Assembly (NCBI GenBank): GCA_030267565.1
Contig: BRXU01000015.1
Span: 743,001-807,000 of the forward strand
From: Pleodorina starrii
Lineage: Eukaryota > Chlorophyta > Chlorophyceae > Chlamydomonadales > Volvocaceae
Reading direction: 5' to 3'
DNA: 64,000 nucleotides
Part shown: piece by piece, positions 20,401 through 30,549 of the stretch
Layout of the letters: each line of letters starts with the position of its first letter
How positions within the stretch are numbered: position 1 is the first letter of the stretch
Program-made: the position numbers and the translations under genes
The notes under the pieces: generated by a model
The model's input: only the letters and a program-made list of their open reading frames with translations
Database searches by the model: none
Told to the model about the DNA's origin: nothing

Positions 20401-21230
20401 CTACTCGGGATCGCATGGTCAAGCTGCAAATCGCCTTTATGAAGCAGCTGGTCGGAGCTTCCGTCCCGCCCCTTCAATTGTTGTTTAGGGAACTAGGGCA
20501 GATGCCGCTGCAGATGTACTGGGCTGAATCTGTGTTTCGTTTTTGGAACAGTATGGTTGAGAACACTAGCAGCATATACCACAGTGTTTTTCGTCACGAG
20601 ATCCGGCTGGCATTGGAATCGGATTTGCAGGGGGACGGCTGGGGAACTAAGATCATTCGGGCTCTGAACATCTTAAGGCATGACTGGCCGGAGGATGCGA
20701 CGGCGGGTACCATCGACGCCAGGGTTAGACGATACTCTACGTGCAAGCTCGACGTTGAGGCGCTGTTGGACACTCTTAGGGGGCGCATTAACGATGATTG
20801 GGCCAGTGACAGGTTGGCCGTCGACCCGTGCTCTTTCGTTACGGATGGCAGGAAGCCAGGCGTGAAAATGTGCCGTCACAAGCACTGGATGGGGCAGCCG
20901 AAGCAGTTTGAGGGTTACATTCCCCCGGCGCACCACCGTGCCCTTCTCCGTTTCCGGTTATGCGTATCAGACCTGGCGGTTAATAGCGAGAGTAATCGAG
21001 CCAGGGAGTTGCGTGTGTGCAAGGCGTGTCGCATTAATGGTGCCGTCGAGGACGAGAAGCACTTCCTGTTGGAGTGTTCTGCTCTCGTGTCAGCGCGGCA
21101 GAAGCTTTGGGACCTGGGTGTACCGGAGGGAGCGAGTGTTTGCGACGTCATGCAAATAGACGATCAGCGCGGTCTTGCAAAGGTTGTTTATGACATGTTT
21201 TGCTTTCGGCGCGAGCGCATCGCCGTGTAG
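17439..21230 (+). CDS. LINE ORF2: APE endonuclease and reverse transcriptase
   Basis: About 1,263 codons, directly after the ORF1 stop in the same frame. The endonuclease begins at once (LRIIQWNLRGV near 17463), followed by VVLTETHGTL (metal-binding Glu), MLGDLNARV and SDHCPVSLDL (near 18330). RT boxes are HKKGDALDPSNYRGL, CQIDFEKAFDRVNR, SSQGVKQGCPMSPTLF and LALYADDLSLF (near 19890). A C-terminal zinc motif CKACRINGAVEDEKHFLLEC lies near 21020-21078. The first in-frame ATG (17730) would remove the endonuclease N-terminus. Translation must therefore come from stop readthrough, reinitiation at a non-ATG codon, or a fused ancestor whose TAG is a mutation. It nicks target DNA and primes reverse transcription there. 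Confidence 0.92.
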   Translation, partial: DPSRSNEPLRIIQWNLRGVTEWKLEQRELLNLALRYDIVVLTETHGTLTGRLSRLIPDGSRCFFAGRSRDRGGVCVWVHQRIARYVTHCTSSDAPRGMNSVWLRLQGDALDLGGNGLVIGAVYAAPLGSRVYSLGGRSSQDSVTRRVMDRVRALVRRFQQPGDEVLMLGDLNARVAGASELPDVDGDTELAEFTQAELGQANLLRAIPPRRSEDTSDNVFGRALAALCQELELVVLNGRVNGDPQGACTFWSPAGQGRSMIDLFVASPALFFRADRLQVTNIPVAQSGVKVGSLMSDHCPVSLDLRVLRQGASPAGRSSPRARFDVRRKARYASLFAADDAPSVRRIADAVNKLGAELDSTAVVEVITMACSAALEKAFGGRLSRVRRVREDRDAPWWTDECATARNAMLQHKAYMRVHGLLADEQARLVFSTLRTRYQRLRKDARAAYSVSHFTSFLEECKGDPRALWRRLNQGLKPDCPIRDVNSWREYFDALYNDEVNAFSAVRADYILNLFNGRPLTAPRNWAGNEGVARNQRVVAAASLNAPFSLAEVIAALKSLANHKSPGLERAPAECYKYATRKVEDKEELVLAPYLLRLLEHIRSTGDYPKQFEVSIVTPLHKKGDALDPSNYRGLAVGGALSKLYANLLDRRLKAWGESSGARSPYQGGFRPKRGTIHNLFLLRHLTDRCRRVLPNGSSQALFVCQIDFEKAFDRVNRDMLWLRLEERGVTGAALAALKRCYERVELRVKVNGTTGAAFPSSQGVKQGCPMSPTLFGFFVEGYADYVDALDVALPDAMAAPDCPDVEGRRVPLALYADDLSLFAATKRRLMSLLRALREWSEVFGLTVNARKCELLLFHPSDQVRSHFYAINGLVTMRVLEDGLPVDRPITWKPRARYLGLHFGPNSSFASCTDELYVAGQRAMFSLLSKLRRQGLLLPSVGMKCFNAQVRSVLSYGSQLWGVDLVLALLERGFPANEAPRSCYFEVATRDRMVKLQIAFMKQLVGASVPPLQLLFRELGQMPLQMYWAESVFRFWNSMVENTSSIYHSVFRHEIRLALESDLQGDGWGTKIIRALNILRHDWPEDATAGTIDARVRRYSTCKLDVEALLDTLRGRINDDWASDRLAVDPCSFVTDGRKPGVKMCRHKHWMGQPKQFEGYIPPAHHRALLRFRLCVSDLAVNSESNRARELRVCKACRINGAVEDEKHFLLECSALVSARQKLWDLGVPEGASVCDVMQIDDQRGLAKVVYDMFCFRRERIAV

Positions 21231-21355
21231 AGTCGATGGAGACTCCTTCTCAGGTCATGTTGTGCTTTTGTGACGTATCTGTCTTATGTTGTCTTTATGC
21301 CCTTTCTGCTACGGTTGATTTTTCCTTACTTTTTGTTCCTTTTGCTTGACTGAGG

Positions 21356-21387
21356 CGGTTCATGAGCCTTCGGGTTCGTTTGAACCG
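21356..21387 (+). other. 3' hairpin of LINE RNA with UUCG tetraloop
   Basis: Outer stem CGGTTCA (21356-21362) with TGAACCG (21381-21387). It encloses GAGCC-TTCG-GGTTC (21364-21377), which closes a UUCG tetraloop with one G-U pair. It lies 24 nt before the (CAT)n tail. In several LINE families a 3' stem-loop plus short tail repeats is the template-recognition signal of the RT; I infer that role here. Confidence 0.7.
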
Positions 21388-21427
21388 TACGAGCTCACTG
21401 AAGCTTGTAACATCATCATCATCATCA

Positions 21428-21438
21428 TGATGGATGGC
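21428..21438. repeat. Target-site duplication, right copy
   Basis: TGATGGATGGC, identical to 16311-16321. It follows the (CAT)n tail of the plus-strand LINE and begins the right-hand part of the Dualen-like RNase H sequence. Confidence 0.9.
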
Positions 21439-24400
21439 ACTCAGTTCGCACCGTGTGATAGTTTGGCAGCCCTGGTGTCCTGCATTCACATCTATGTGGA
21501 GCGTTGTGTTGGTAAGTGCGTCAACCGCCGCGGCTCCCAGGAGATGTCTTTCCTCTTCGCCATCTTTAATCTTTTGCACTGACCCGTCTGTGTATATGGC
21601 GTCTTGGGCGTTGTATCGCAGCGCATATTTGGCAGAAAATGCCAGGAACGTGGCGCGTCCCTCTTCCGTGGGGATGTTGTCGCACGTCCGGGAGGGCACC
21701 GCCGCGGCGGGTGGCTTCTCGGTCATACTGCGCACCCGCTTGCGCACCCATTGGGGGGGTGTCCAAGGGAGGGCGGGGCCAGTGGCGACGTGGCGGGCTG
21801 CCGTCATAGCAAGCGCTCTGCGGAGGCTGGTACCGTACGCGCGGCCGGATTCATTGCTAACCAGGAGTAGGGTGAGTCCGTTTGGGTAGGGTTTTGGAGC
21901 GTCTAAACTCACTTCGCTGTAGAGGTCCCCCGTTCCTGAGAATGCGTCTATTGTACCGATCATAGTGACCAGCGGGTGGGTGAGGTAGCGGGTGTAGGGC
22001 GCCGTTTGGGACGTGGGCAGCAGGAGTAGGGTAGCGGTGGGGTTATCTGTGCTCCGTGTCGCGTCGGCCCAGCCTAGCGCCCATCGCAGTGCATGATGCC
22101 CCTCGTCCGGCTTAGGTTCAGGGTGCGCGACGGATACGCCCGTGCACGGTTGCGAATACGCGTCGTGGTTGGCTCCGAAGAGCTGATCTTCTGGGTACCG
22201 CGAGTAGTAGATGGCGGTGCTGTCTGCTACGTTGAGGGGGGATGCAAAGCGCTCTGTTGCGGCGCCCAGCGCGGTCATGAGGCGTTTCATCAGCCGTTCA
22301 GATATCCTCCGCTCATGGGCCTCTCGAATGGGGTGTGCTTTGGTGCCCCCTCCGTCCCGATACCGCAGGAGGAGGCGTGCGACATCCTCCGCGAAGCCAC
22401 CCGCGGCCGCGATCTGTGCGTGCTCTTCCGGGCGTTTCTGTTGGGCGTCGCTGTACCGGAGCCACAGGCTGCGGAGGCGGCTGGCCGACACCTGGCCGAC
22501 GCAGCGCCCTTGGGGATCGTACACGAATGCCATCCCAATGGCTTGCAGTCCATCGGGTATGTCCCCACTGCCGTCCCATGGTACATGCCTGTGTGTGCCG
22601 TTACGATTGCCAATTTGGACCGTGTATCGCCCGGGCGGGTGGATGTCCCGGTCCGGGTTACCCGGTTGCACGTTGATTTCAACATATTGCCTTAGGAGAC
22701 GTTGGCCTCGGGTCACGTTGAGGCATTCAGTCTCCCATCTGCCTTGCTGTTGCCATTCCGTCAGGTGGCGGTCGCGTGCATTTTCCATTCGACCGGGGTC
22801 CTGTTCGGCCTCCATGGCGCGCCGATGCCGGAATGCATTCCGCAGCTCTGTCCAGTTGTCTTGCGAGGCCAGTCGCGACTCCTCATCTTCGGTGGGAGCC
22901 CATTCCACCTCGACTATCGTTTCGGGGTGGGTGGGGTCGGTGGGGGATTCGTACCGGTGCACCGCCTTGGGGTGGTAGCCATTTTCGGTGTACAGTGCTA
23001 TTGCCCCTTTAGTGATGACAGTACGTTCCCATTCAACCAGGTAGTATGTTCGGTGTGTGTTTCGGGTAGCCGAGTCGGTTGTGCGTTGTCGCTTGGGTTT
23101 TGGAGTGCTGACGGCGACCCGTTTGCGGATTTCCGCTTTGATACAGGCCACCCTCTCTTGGTCCCCGAAGAGAAGCTGTGTGATGCTTAGGCCATATTGG
23201 ACTGGTGTCCCCGCAGGCCACGCCGTCTCCCCATGGAGCATGCGGAGTAGCCGTTCGGCGGAGCCCACTTTGGACGTGAGGCCCCGGTGGAGCGGGTGGC
23301 GCAGGATTCGTTCGCAGTGCTGAAGGGTAAGTGGGGTTTGCCGGGGGTCCCACCCAATGGCCTCGGCATCTGTGATACCGTCGACTGGTTTCAGGTTCTG
23401 TCGAAGAAGGTATGCTTTGAGCAGCTCACTGTCGGCCTTCCGCTGTGGCTGGTGGCGCCTGGCGGCTGGCCGGGCGGCCGGGCGTCGTGACTCGGGGGTT
23501 GTTGCGGTGCCGGACGGCGCTGCTGCATTTTGGGTTCCCGTCTCCACACGAGGGGTTGTTGCGCCTGGGCGGGGGGGAGGGGTTCCAGCTGGGGCGGCCG
23601 GCACGGTGTCGGCCGGGTCGCGGGGCTTGGCCAGGACGTACTTCCTTAGGGTTCCGTGGGGGATGGGGGTGGGTCTTGTCGCTTCCTTCACAATATCAGT
23701 CAGATGTGGGTCATCCGTGAGGAGTCGTAGTTCGGGGGGCAGGGGTGCTACACCACGGTGGCGCGGTGCCCGGGCGCGCACACTGGGGTCAGCGTTCAGG
23801 GCGAGGCTGAGCTGGTTTAGGGCAATCCGATGGCGGGGGCCCACTTTCCTGCCGCCGATGCGTTGCAGCTGATCGGTGGTGATGAGGTGCGCTCCCGTGT
23901 TTTTGTCTTTCAGGGCCCTGAGGTCCAGGCCAAGTTCCAGCAGGGGCTGTATGCATCGGAAGAGGAGCGCGAGATCCTTGGGCTCAGCCGTCGTGTTGTG
24001 CGCCCCGATCAGGTGAATGAGGCTGCCCGCTGCCGGCTCGTAGGTGCTGCCTCTGTCCGTGAGTTCGATACCGGCGTCATGCACGAGAGCAAGTTGTTTA
24101 AGCGTGGTATAGTGACGGCATTCGCGTTTGAATGTGTGTGCTGGTATTGTGCCCATGTATCGGCTCTGCAGGTGCAGGAGGGCTCGAGTTACTGCCCCAA
24201 GGCGTCCCTTGTCGTTGAGGGACAGGACAAGCGTCTTCGCCGCTCTGACCGCATAGAGGATACGTAGGGTGCCAACCCCCAGACCTAGTCGGGAGATTGG
24301 GCCGAGGATGGCGCGGGTGGGGAAGCCCATCTTGAGTCCGTAGCTGCGTTTGGCAATGCCAGCGATTTGGGCGTCGAGGCTGGCGATGTCGTGCGGGGTG

Positions 24401-27400
24401 TACGCCATGGTAGGCAGGCTGTACGCCACAAAGGGGTGAATGAGGGTTTTAATCATGTTTATGCGTTGATCTGGAGTTGCGAGGGAGTTTTGTATGCTTT
24501 GCCCCCGTCGGTCTATTTCGGCTCGCGTGTAGGCCACTTGTGTCGTCCAGTCCAGGGTAGGGGTGATGTGTACGCCGAGGTACTTATACGATCCGGTTGG
24601 GGGTTCGTACGGGATGGGTACGTCGTCGATCCGAATTTGGTCTTTCAGGAGGCGTTCTAGGATGGCCTTGTACTTTTGCGTACCGGGGCCTCGACTCAGA
24701 TCAGTGTCTGAACGCGCGCGGCCGTGCAGAATGCCTTGCAGTTGGCACTTGCCTACATTGACCTTGAGTGCTCCCCAGCGCGCGTAGCGCTCGATTTTTG
24801 TGCACTGTGTGCGCATGTCTGACACAGTATTCGTGAGGACCACTAGGTCGTCCGCGAAGGCTCCCGAGCTGAAGTGGTGTCGGTCGTTTTCGTCCGCTTG
24901 GAGGCAGCCGTAGCGGTATCCTCGGCCTCCGCTATGTAACCATCTGAGGAGTGGCTCCATGTATATAATAAACAGTACAGGTGATAGCGTGTCGCCCTGG
25001 ATTGTGCCGCGTTCGATTGCGATCTCCGCGGTGCAGCCATGTTCGGTTTGTATGCGTGTGGTGGCGCGCGAGTACAGGTTCGCGACCACCTCGATTAGGT
25101 CCTCGGGATATCCTAGATCGTACATGATCATAAGCAATTTATCATGATCTATGGTGTTAAATGCCGACGTGAAATCGATATATAGTAAGTAGAGGTCTCG
25201 ACTGGTTAGGCCGGCGTCCTCGATGGCGTGTAGTACATTTTGGATCTGTCGTTCCGTGTTGCGCTGTCTGAGGTACCCTTCCTGGGCTTCCGTGAAGATG
25301 TGTGCTTGCTCACTAAAAGTGACGATATTTAATGTAATGTGACTGGTGTAGAGTTTGTAAAGCGTGTTTGCCAGGGCGATGGGGCGTTTGTTTTTAATAA
25401 GGAGTGGGTCTCCCTTCTTGGGGATGAGGACCGTGTCTGATTGTGTCCAGTGCGGGGGGATTTCGGCCTTAACCCACATGGTGGTAATCAGGTGGTGAAT
25501 TGCGGTTTGGAGGTCGGTGGGGAGTGTCTGCAGCAGCTCGTTGGGTATGCCATCTGGCCCGGGGGCTTTGTTGCGAGCGAGATGGTCTAGGCATGCGCGA
25601 AAGTTGCATGGGTCTATGATGCCCGGGAGGAGGGACGGGGGTGCGCTGTCCCATCGGGCTAATCCCCGTTTTAGAGGGTCCGGCGCCCCCGGCGTCTCCC
25701 AGGGATAGTTTCGGGGGGCTTCGCTCGGGAGGTATTTGCCAGTGCGGGGTCCGGAGATGGGCCGGGCTAGGGACGCAAAGTGTGCATGGAGTGCGTCGAG
25801 GATACCTTCGGAAGTTGTGCACAGGTGTCCATCGGCGGGGTGGCGGATGGCCGTGATGCCGCGCGGCTGATCGTCGGGCTCGAGAATTTGTTTGTGTGCT
25901 TGCTTCGGTTTCCTGGCTAGGAGGCGCTGGAACTGTTTTCTTGCTTTGCTCGCGTGTAGTTTACGGGTTTCCGTAGTCAGTTTCCGAATATCCTCTCCCT
26001 TCTCTCTAATCGCGGCCCGCAGGGCGCTGGTCTCTGGTGTTTCTCGGAGCTCCGGGTCATCGCGCGCTCGGGCGGCCGTAATTTCAGGTGGGTTGGGGTT
26101 TTCAGGGGCGATCAGCTGGGTGGGTCGGGGTGGGGGTTGTGGGGTCGCTGCGTCGGTGTTTTCCGGGCGCGGGACGTCGGGTGCCGGGTGGGGTGGGGTA
26201 TCCGGTCGTGGCGCGCGTAGTATGCGGGTGAGTTCGCATTTCAGCGCCTTGTGTTCATCGTACAGACGAGATATGCGCTTGCCCGTGCCTCTTCGTGCGT
26301 GCAGGCGCCCCGTGCGGGGGGGCTTGTGTTGGCAGTGGCTTTCAAGGATCCCGAGGCAACGCATCAGTAGTGATCCGAGCTCGTGACTTAGGGAGGCGAC
26401 GTTCGTTGTTTGGACGGCTTCGTGGTCGCGCAGGTGGGCGAGGATCTGCCTGGCTTCCTCTTTGCACGCCGCACGCTCCAGTTGTGTGGATGCGGCCGAT
26501 ATGACCTCGTGAGCGGGTCGAAGTCCATCAAGCAGGTGCGCGATTGCATCTGTGAGCGTCGCCTCCATCTCCATGCGTGCTTTGGTTTTGCTCTCTTTTT
26601 GTACGGGTAGTTGGATCCGGCTCCAGGAGCCTGGAGTGTGATCTGGGGGTGGTTGGGCAGCGGGGGCGGGTAGGAGCCGGATGCCTGCTAGGGGCAGGAA
26701 GGTGCAGAGCGGTTTGTGGTCAAAGTTTCCCCCAAACTCATATACTTGTTCGTACGCCTTTCCTTCCATTGCTGCAGCGGCGCTGGTCTGAGCGGCGAGA
26801 AGGACATCGTCGATGCGGCTGTGGTGGGTATCGTATCCCTGCTGTGTTTGTGTGTATGTGTACTCGCGGCGCACCGTGTCTACCGGTTTTAGGTCTGTCT
26901 CGATCGAGAAGCGTCGGTGCGCTCGGTCCGTCGCGTTACAGGTGCCTGTCGACCGATCGCTCAGTTTGAGTGTTGCATTCCAGTCGCCCGCCATCACTAG
27001 GTGTTCGCCCTTAGCGTTGGCTTGCGTCGCAGCCGCCCGCCCATAGTCGTATATCTTCTGCCTGGCGGCGGGGTCGGCCGGGCAGTATACCCCTATGACG
27101 TGCAGAGCCGTACTGCCCGGGGGCGCGATACGCACGTGTACTATGTACCCGCTGAGCTCTGAGGGCACAGGTTCTGCTGTTGCGCTGCCCTGGCGACTGA
27201 AGCGGTCTGCCACGCCAATCATCACTCCTGCCTGCCGTGTAGTGGGGTTACTGTCGTGCGGGTGGTTACTCATGTATGTCTGGTAGGGTTGCAGAGTGCG
27301 CTTCACCCCGGCGATGGCTCGCCGGTGGTGGGCACTCATTTTGGTTTCCGTCAGTACCACTACGTCCGGTTTGTGTTCGTCTAACAGGTGTTTTATGCCC

Positions 27401-28104
27401 TCGCGGTGCCCCTGCAGGCCGCGGGTGTTCATCGTAAGGATCTTGAGGTGGCCGGGCTGTGGATCTCCTGTCGTGGGTACGGGCAGCACGGTCGTAGCCA
27501 CCCGGGGGGCTTCAGCAGGTGCGGCGGGGGCCTCCTTTCGTGGTTTCTTGGAGTGCACGTACTTCGTCATGTGCTGTTGCTGGGGTCCGGGTTTCGGTTT
27601 TGGGCGTGGTTGCGATGTGGGGGGGTTATCTGCGCGACGCTTGCGTTGTTGTGTACGAGGGGTGGGTGGCTCGGGGGGCGGGCGCATCGTACCGCGTGTC
27701 GGTGTGCGTGTTGGCTCGGGGGCTGGGTTGGGAAGGGTGCGGGCGGGTCTCTGAGTTGCCTCTGCTGTGTCCGGCATTTCGACAGCCCGTTGGTCCCTGC
27801 CTTGACGGATAGGGAGCCCTTGCATGCGACGGAGGTGGTATTCGATGGTGTGGGTTGCAGGCGTCGTTCCCGTTTGATGCCTGTTCCGTTTCCGACCTCT
27901 GCTTGCAGGTGCCGCTGCTTGTGGGGCGGGGTTGCGGATTGCCGCCCTTTCCGCGTTGGAGCGGCGCTCTGCGGTGGTGCCCGCGTTTGCTGGTTGGGCC
28001 CCCTGGGGGCCTGGCTGCGTGTTGCGCAGATGGAGTTCGGTGGGGTGGGCGTCCGGCAGCTGCTGCTCCGCGCCCGTCTCCGGTTCCACAGTGTCGATCT
28101 CCAT
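21428..28104 (-). pseudogene. Dualen-like ORF2, N-terminal part (APE, RT, RNase H start)
   Basis: Over 2,200 codons open from the ATG at 28104. After a Pro-rich leader comes the APE endonuclease (KILTMNTRGLQGH near residue 221, VVLTETKMS, MAGDWNATL, GGNFDHKPL). RT follows with PKKGDPLLIKNKRPIAL, LLYIDFTSAFNTIDHDK (about 978), RGTIQGDTLSPVLF and FADDLVVL (about 1085). A long region of unassigned function precedes the start of RNase H (AIYTDGSVQK near 2168, then ITRCELSAIH). There the frame runs into the nested LINE and ends in its (CAT)n tail. The same frame is open upstream of the ATG and overlaps the ORF1 end in +1, so a frameshift link to ORF1 is possible. RNase H and RLE are now cut off. 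Confidence 0.88.
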
Positions 28105-28174
28105 TGGACTTGGCTCGGCGGGCGTGGTTGCGGGGTTGTCTTCGGTTTGGGTGGCGCTTAGCTCGGGAGCGGTT

Positions 28175-30304
28175 CTAGCCTCGGGTGCACGGGTTGGGGG
28201 CGGGGGGGGGTTCGAGCTCCGTTGAGGGGGTTTGTGTACGGCCTTCGGTTCCCGTGTGGCCTGCCTCGTCGATCTCCATCGGTGTGGGGTTGGTGTCGGC
28301 TGCGTAGTGCCTGTTCTCCTCGCCTTCTGCTCGTGTTCCGACCGCCGGGTGGGGCGGGTCGGCTGCTCCGGTGGGGACAGGGCCCTGGGGGGTGTTGGTG
28401 TCGTTATGTGTGTTCGGCCTCACGGTGGCGGGCTCCCAGTGCTCTGGTGGTGCGACGTCTCGGAGGGCAACGTGCGTTTGGCATGGGACGTTATTGCGCC
28501 GATATTGCAGGCAGTAGACTACCCCCTGTCCGAGAGGCCATTCGGTTTCAAGCCTTTTGGGGAGCCGGGCCTGCGAGTCGATAATGAACCAGTGTGTACG
28601 TTGCCTCCGTACGGCCACGGCGTGTCCTTCGAGATGTACTATAAAACCCCAGTTTCGAGCGTGTGGTGGGAGTGTTTCCCAGAGGGTGGCGAGCAGGTCT
28701 CCTCTGCGCAGGTGGATCTCAGTGCTCACGGATGCGATGTGTGTGTCACTCTGTGTGTGGCCATGGGCGTCGCGAATCCCGACATTGTAGCGTAAGTAGT
28801 GATTAAGGACGATAGTGGAAAAGTGGCCGGTGATGGAATTGTGTGCGGCGTTCCAAATGGCGGCCGCCGCGGCAGGGCCCTGGGTTTGCAGGTGTCTAGT
28901 CATTGTGCGGCAGTAGGTTATGACGTGTGTTGGGTCGATGTAAGGCCCCCCGAGCAAGTTGTTTATGGCGTGCACCATGCACATTTGTGCCTGTTGCCGC
29001 TCGTGGTATGTGGGGTTATCCTGTCCGGGCGGTTGTTCGGGTGGTGGCCATGGGACGTCTGACGGGCGCCGTGGTGCGTCAATAGTGTCTGTGTTTAGGC
29101 CGGTGGCGGCTTGGTTCGTCGCCCCATCCTCGGGGCCGCCGCATCGTGGTTCAAATCGCGCTCGGCTGGGGCGGGTTGCTATCGTGTGGTTTATGTCAGG
29201 CTGCAAGGGCTGTAACATGTGGCCGTGCGCAAGACTGATAGCCAACAGAGCGACTACGATGGCGTATCGGAACATGCACGGTATCCCCCTGGCAATCAGT
29301 CTCGTCCGCCATTTGGCCGCAGTTGCCAAATGTGGGTTGTACGCGCCAGGTCGTCCAACTGTCGGGAGGTCCGCGATGCCCTTTCCGACAGGGCTCAACC
29401 CGGGTCTATCCGTGTGCGCGCTATTTCTGTTTACGCTTATCAGTCTGGTTGTAGCCAGTCCTATTGTGTGCCGCGTTTTTAGTTTCTGAGCTTGTCTCCA
29501 TGCACGCGACCTCGACCATAGTGTTCCTGATGTAGTAATTATTTGTAGAGGCTCATGTTGATCCAGTCTATCTTCGAGCTGACCATTTACCTTCCCTGAG
29601 GAGTATTGAGCCGCGCTCCGTTGCGTCACGCTCATGTGGTCGGCATACTTGTCGTTACGGGCGCCCAGAATATATCGTGTAGGCGTCGTTGTGTTCTTAT
29701 GGTCTTGCTGATTGAGCAATTCTATCCAGGACATTTGCAAATCTGGAGCGGCTGGCGAATATGCAGCTTCGGGACATCTCCGGTTCAGTGGCGTGTCCGC
29801 GTTGCTGTCTGAAAACGCAACACGCTGTGATTTAGGTGAAGAACCATTGAACGAGTGGGCTCGCTGCGGTTGCAGACCTTGAAAGTTGAGGGCCATCACG
29901 CTTAGCTTTCCATCGGCGTTGAGGCTCGGGTCTGCGTATGACGTGTAGAAACTTGCGAGAAGCATCATTAGCAAGATCGAATAAAATCCCTGGTAGCCCA
30001 CAGGGAGTCTTCGCGTCCGTTGGGGGAGGTCGTTTGTGCATTGACCAACTGGAATACTTGCGTCTGTTGCCCTTGGAACTGTTGGTCCACGTACAAAGCT
30101 AGCCCTCAGCAATACAGGCCTGATAAACCGGCGGGGGTCTCGTTCCCGCGCAGTCGGCACTGCTACTTTGGCATCGCTCGACGGGCAGCCCGTGGCGTTG
30201 TCCGCACGCGCAAAACATTTCAGGAGACCTTCGGTGTTACCTGCGGTTCCTCCTTTCTGCGTTGCGCGCTCCAGTCGCGGTTTTTTCGCCGCGTCCCCTA
30301 ACAT
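28175..30304 (-). CDS. Dualen-like ORF1 with Josephin-like cysteine protease
   Basis: A 709-codon frame upstream of ORF2 on the same strand; the first Met may not be the true start. The N-terminal half is unassigned. A C-terminal papain-fold protease is suggested by QQAQMCMVHAINNLLGG (about residue 438; the Cys followed two residues later by a His and then NNLL is the Josephin/MJD signature). EGHAVAVRRQRTHWFIIDSQ (about 560-575) supplies the His and Asp/Asn part. Josephin domains remove ubiquitin; a LINE could use one to spare its proteins from degradation, which is inference. Dualen is known to carry a cysteine protease. The tail is Pro/Glu/Thr-rich and ends at TAG 28175-28177, 71 bp before the ORF2 ATG. 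Confidence 0.78.
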   Translation of the reverse strand: MLGDAAKKPRLERATQKGGTAGNTEGLLKCFARADNATGCPSSDAKVAVPTARERDPRRFIRPVLLRASFVRGPTVPRATDASIPVGQCTNDLPQRTRRLPVGYQGFYSILLMMLLASFYTSYADPSLNADGKLSVMALNFQGLQPQRAHSFNGSSPKSQRVAFSDSNADTPLNRRCPEAAYSPAAPDLQMSWIELLNQQDHKNTTTPTRYILGARNDKYADHMSVTQRSAAQYSSGKVNGQLEDRLDQHEPLQIITTSGTLWSRSRAWRQAQKLKTRHTIGLATTRLISVNRNSAHTDRPGLSPVGKGIADLPTVGRPGAYNPHLATAAKWRTRLIARGIPCMFRYAIVVALLAISLAHGHMLQPLQPDINHTIATRPSRARFEPRCGGPEDGATNQAATGLNTDTIDAPRRPSDVPWPPPEQPPGQDNPTYHERQQAQMCMVHAINNLLGGPYIDPTHVITYCRTMTRHLQTQGPAAAAAIWNAAHNSITGHFSTIVLNHYLRYNVGIRDAHGHTQSDTHIASVSTEIHLRRGDLLATLWETLPPHARNWGFIVHLEGHAVAVRRQRTHWFIIDSQARLPKRLETEWPLGQGVVYCLQYRRNNVPCQTHVALRDVAPPEHWEPATVRPNTHNDTNTPQGPVPTGAADPPHPAVGTRAEGEENRHYAADTNPTPMEIDEAGHTGTEGRTQTPSTELEPPPAPNPCTRG

Positions 30305-30549
30305 GGCTACAGCCTAGTTTCACCCTGATGTGACTAGGCCTGGTGATGTATTACATTGTATCTATTCGTCCCGCCGGACCCTCGACATAATTGCGATGAA
30401 CAAATCGATTCCGACACTCTACACGCGGGAAGACGCACCTGTGAGTGACGGATGACTGCGTCGAGGGTAAAGCTTATCGTCCGAAAATTGAATGGATAAT
30501 TTAATGATAACCTGACCAACTAACCTTTTGCGTGCTGCTTTGCCTGCAG
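30305..30549. other. Junction between Dualen-like element and host intron
   Basis: No coding signal. The 5' end of the minus-strand LINE should lie in or near this stretch. The right part is the end of a host intron, with TGCCTGCAG at 30541-30549 as acceptor of the first host exon recognised. Confidence 0.45.

Larger units (their letters stand above)
16322..21427 (+). mobile_element. Complete APE-type LINE nested in the Dualen-like element
   Basis: A 5.1-kb non-LTR retrotransposon with a 35-bp tandem-repeat leader, ORF1 (16386-17438), ORF2 (17439-21230) and a 3' untranslated region with a compact hairpin. A TGTAA (21406-21410) and a (CAT)6 tail complete the 3' end. The 11-bp duplication TGATGGATGGC on both sides and its position in the RNase H codons of another element prove a later insertion. 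Both frames are intact, so it may be young. The ORF2 layout (APE, RT, C-terminal CCHC, no RNase H seen) fits L1- or Zepp-like clades; the clade is not assigned. Confidence 0.92.
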
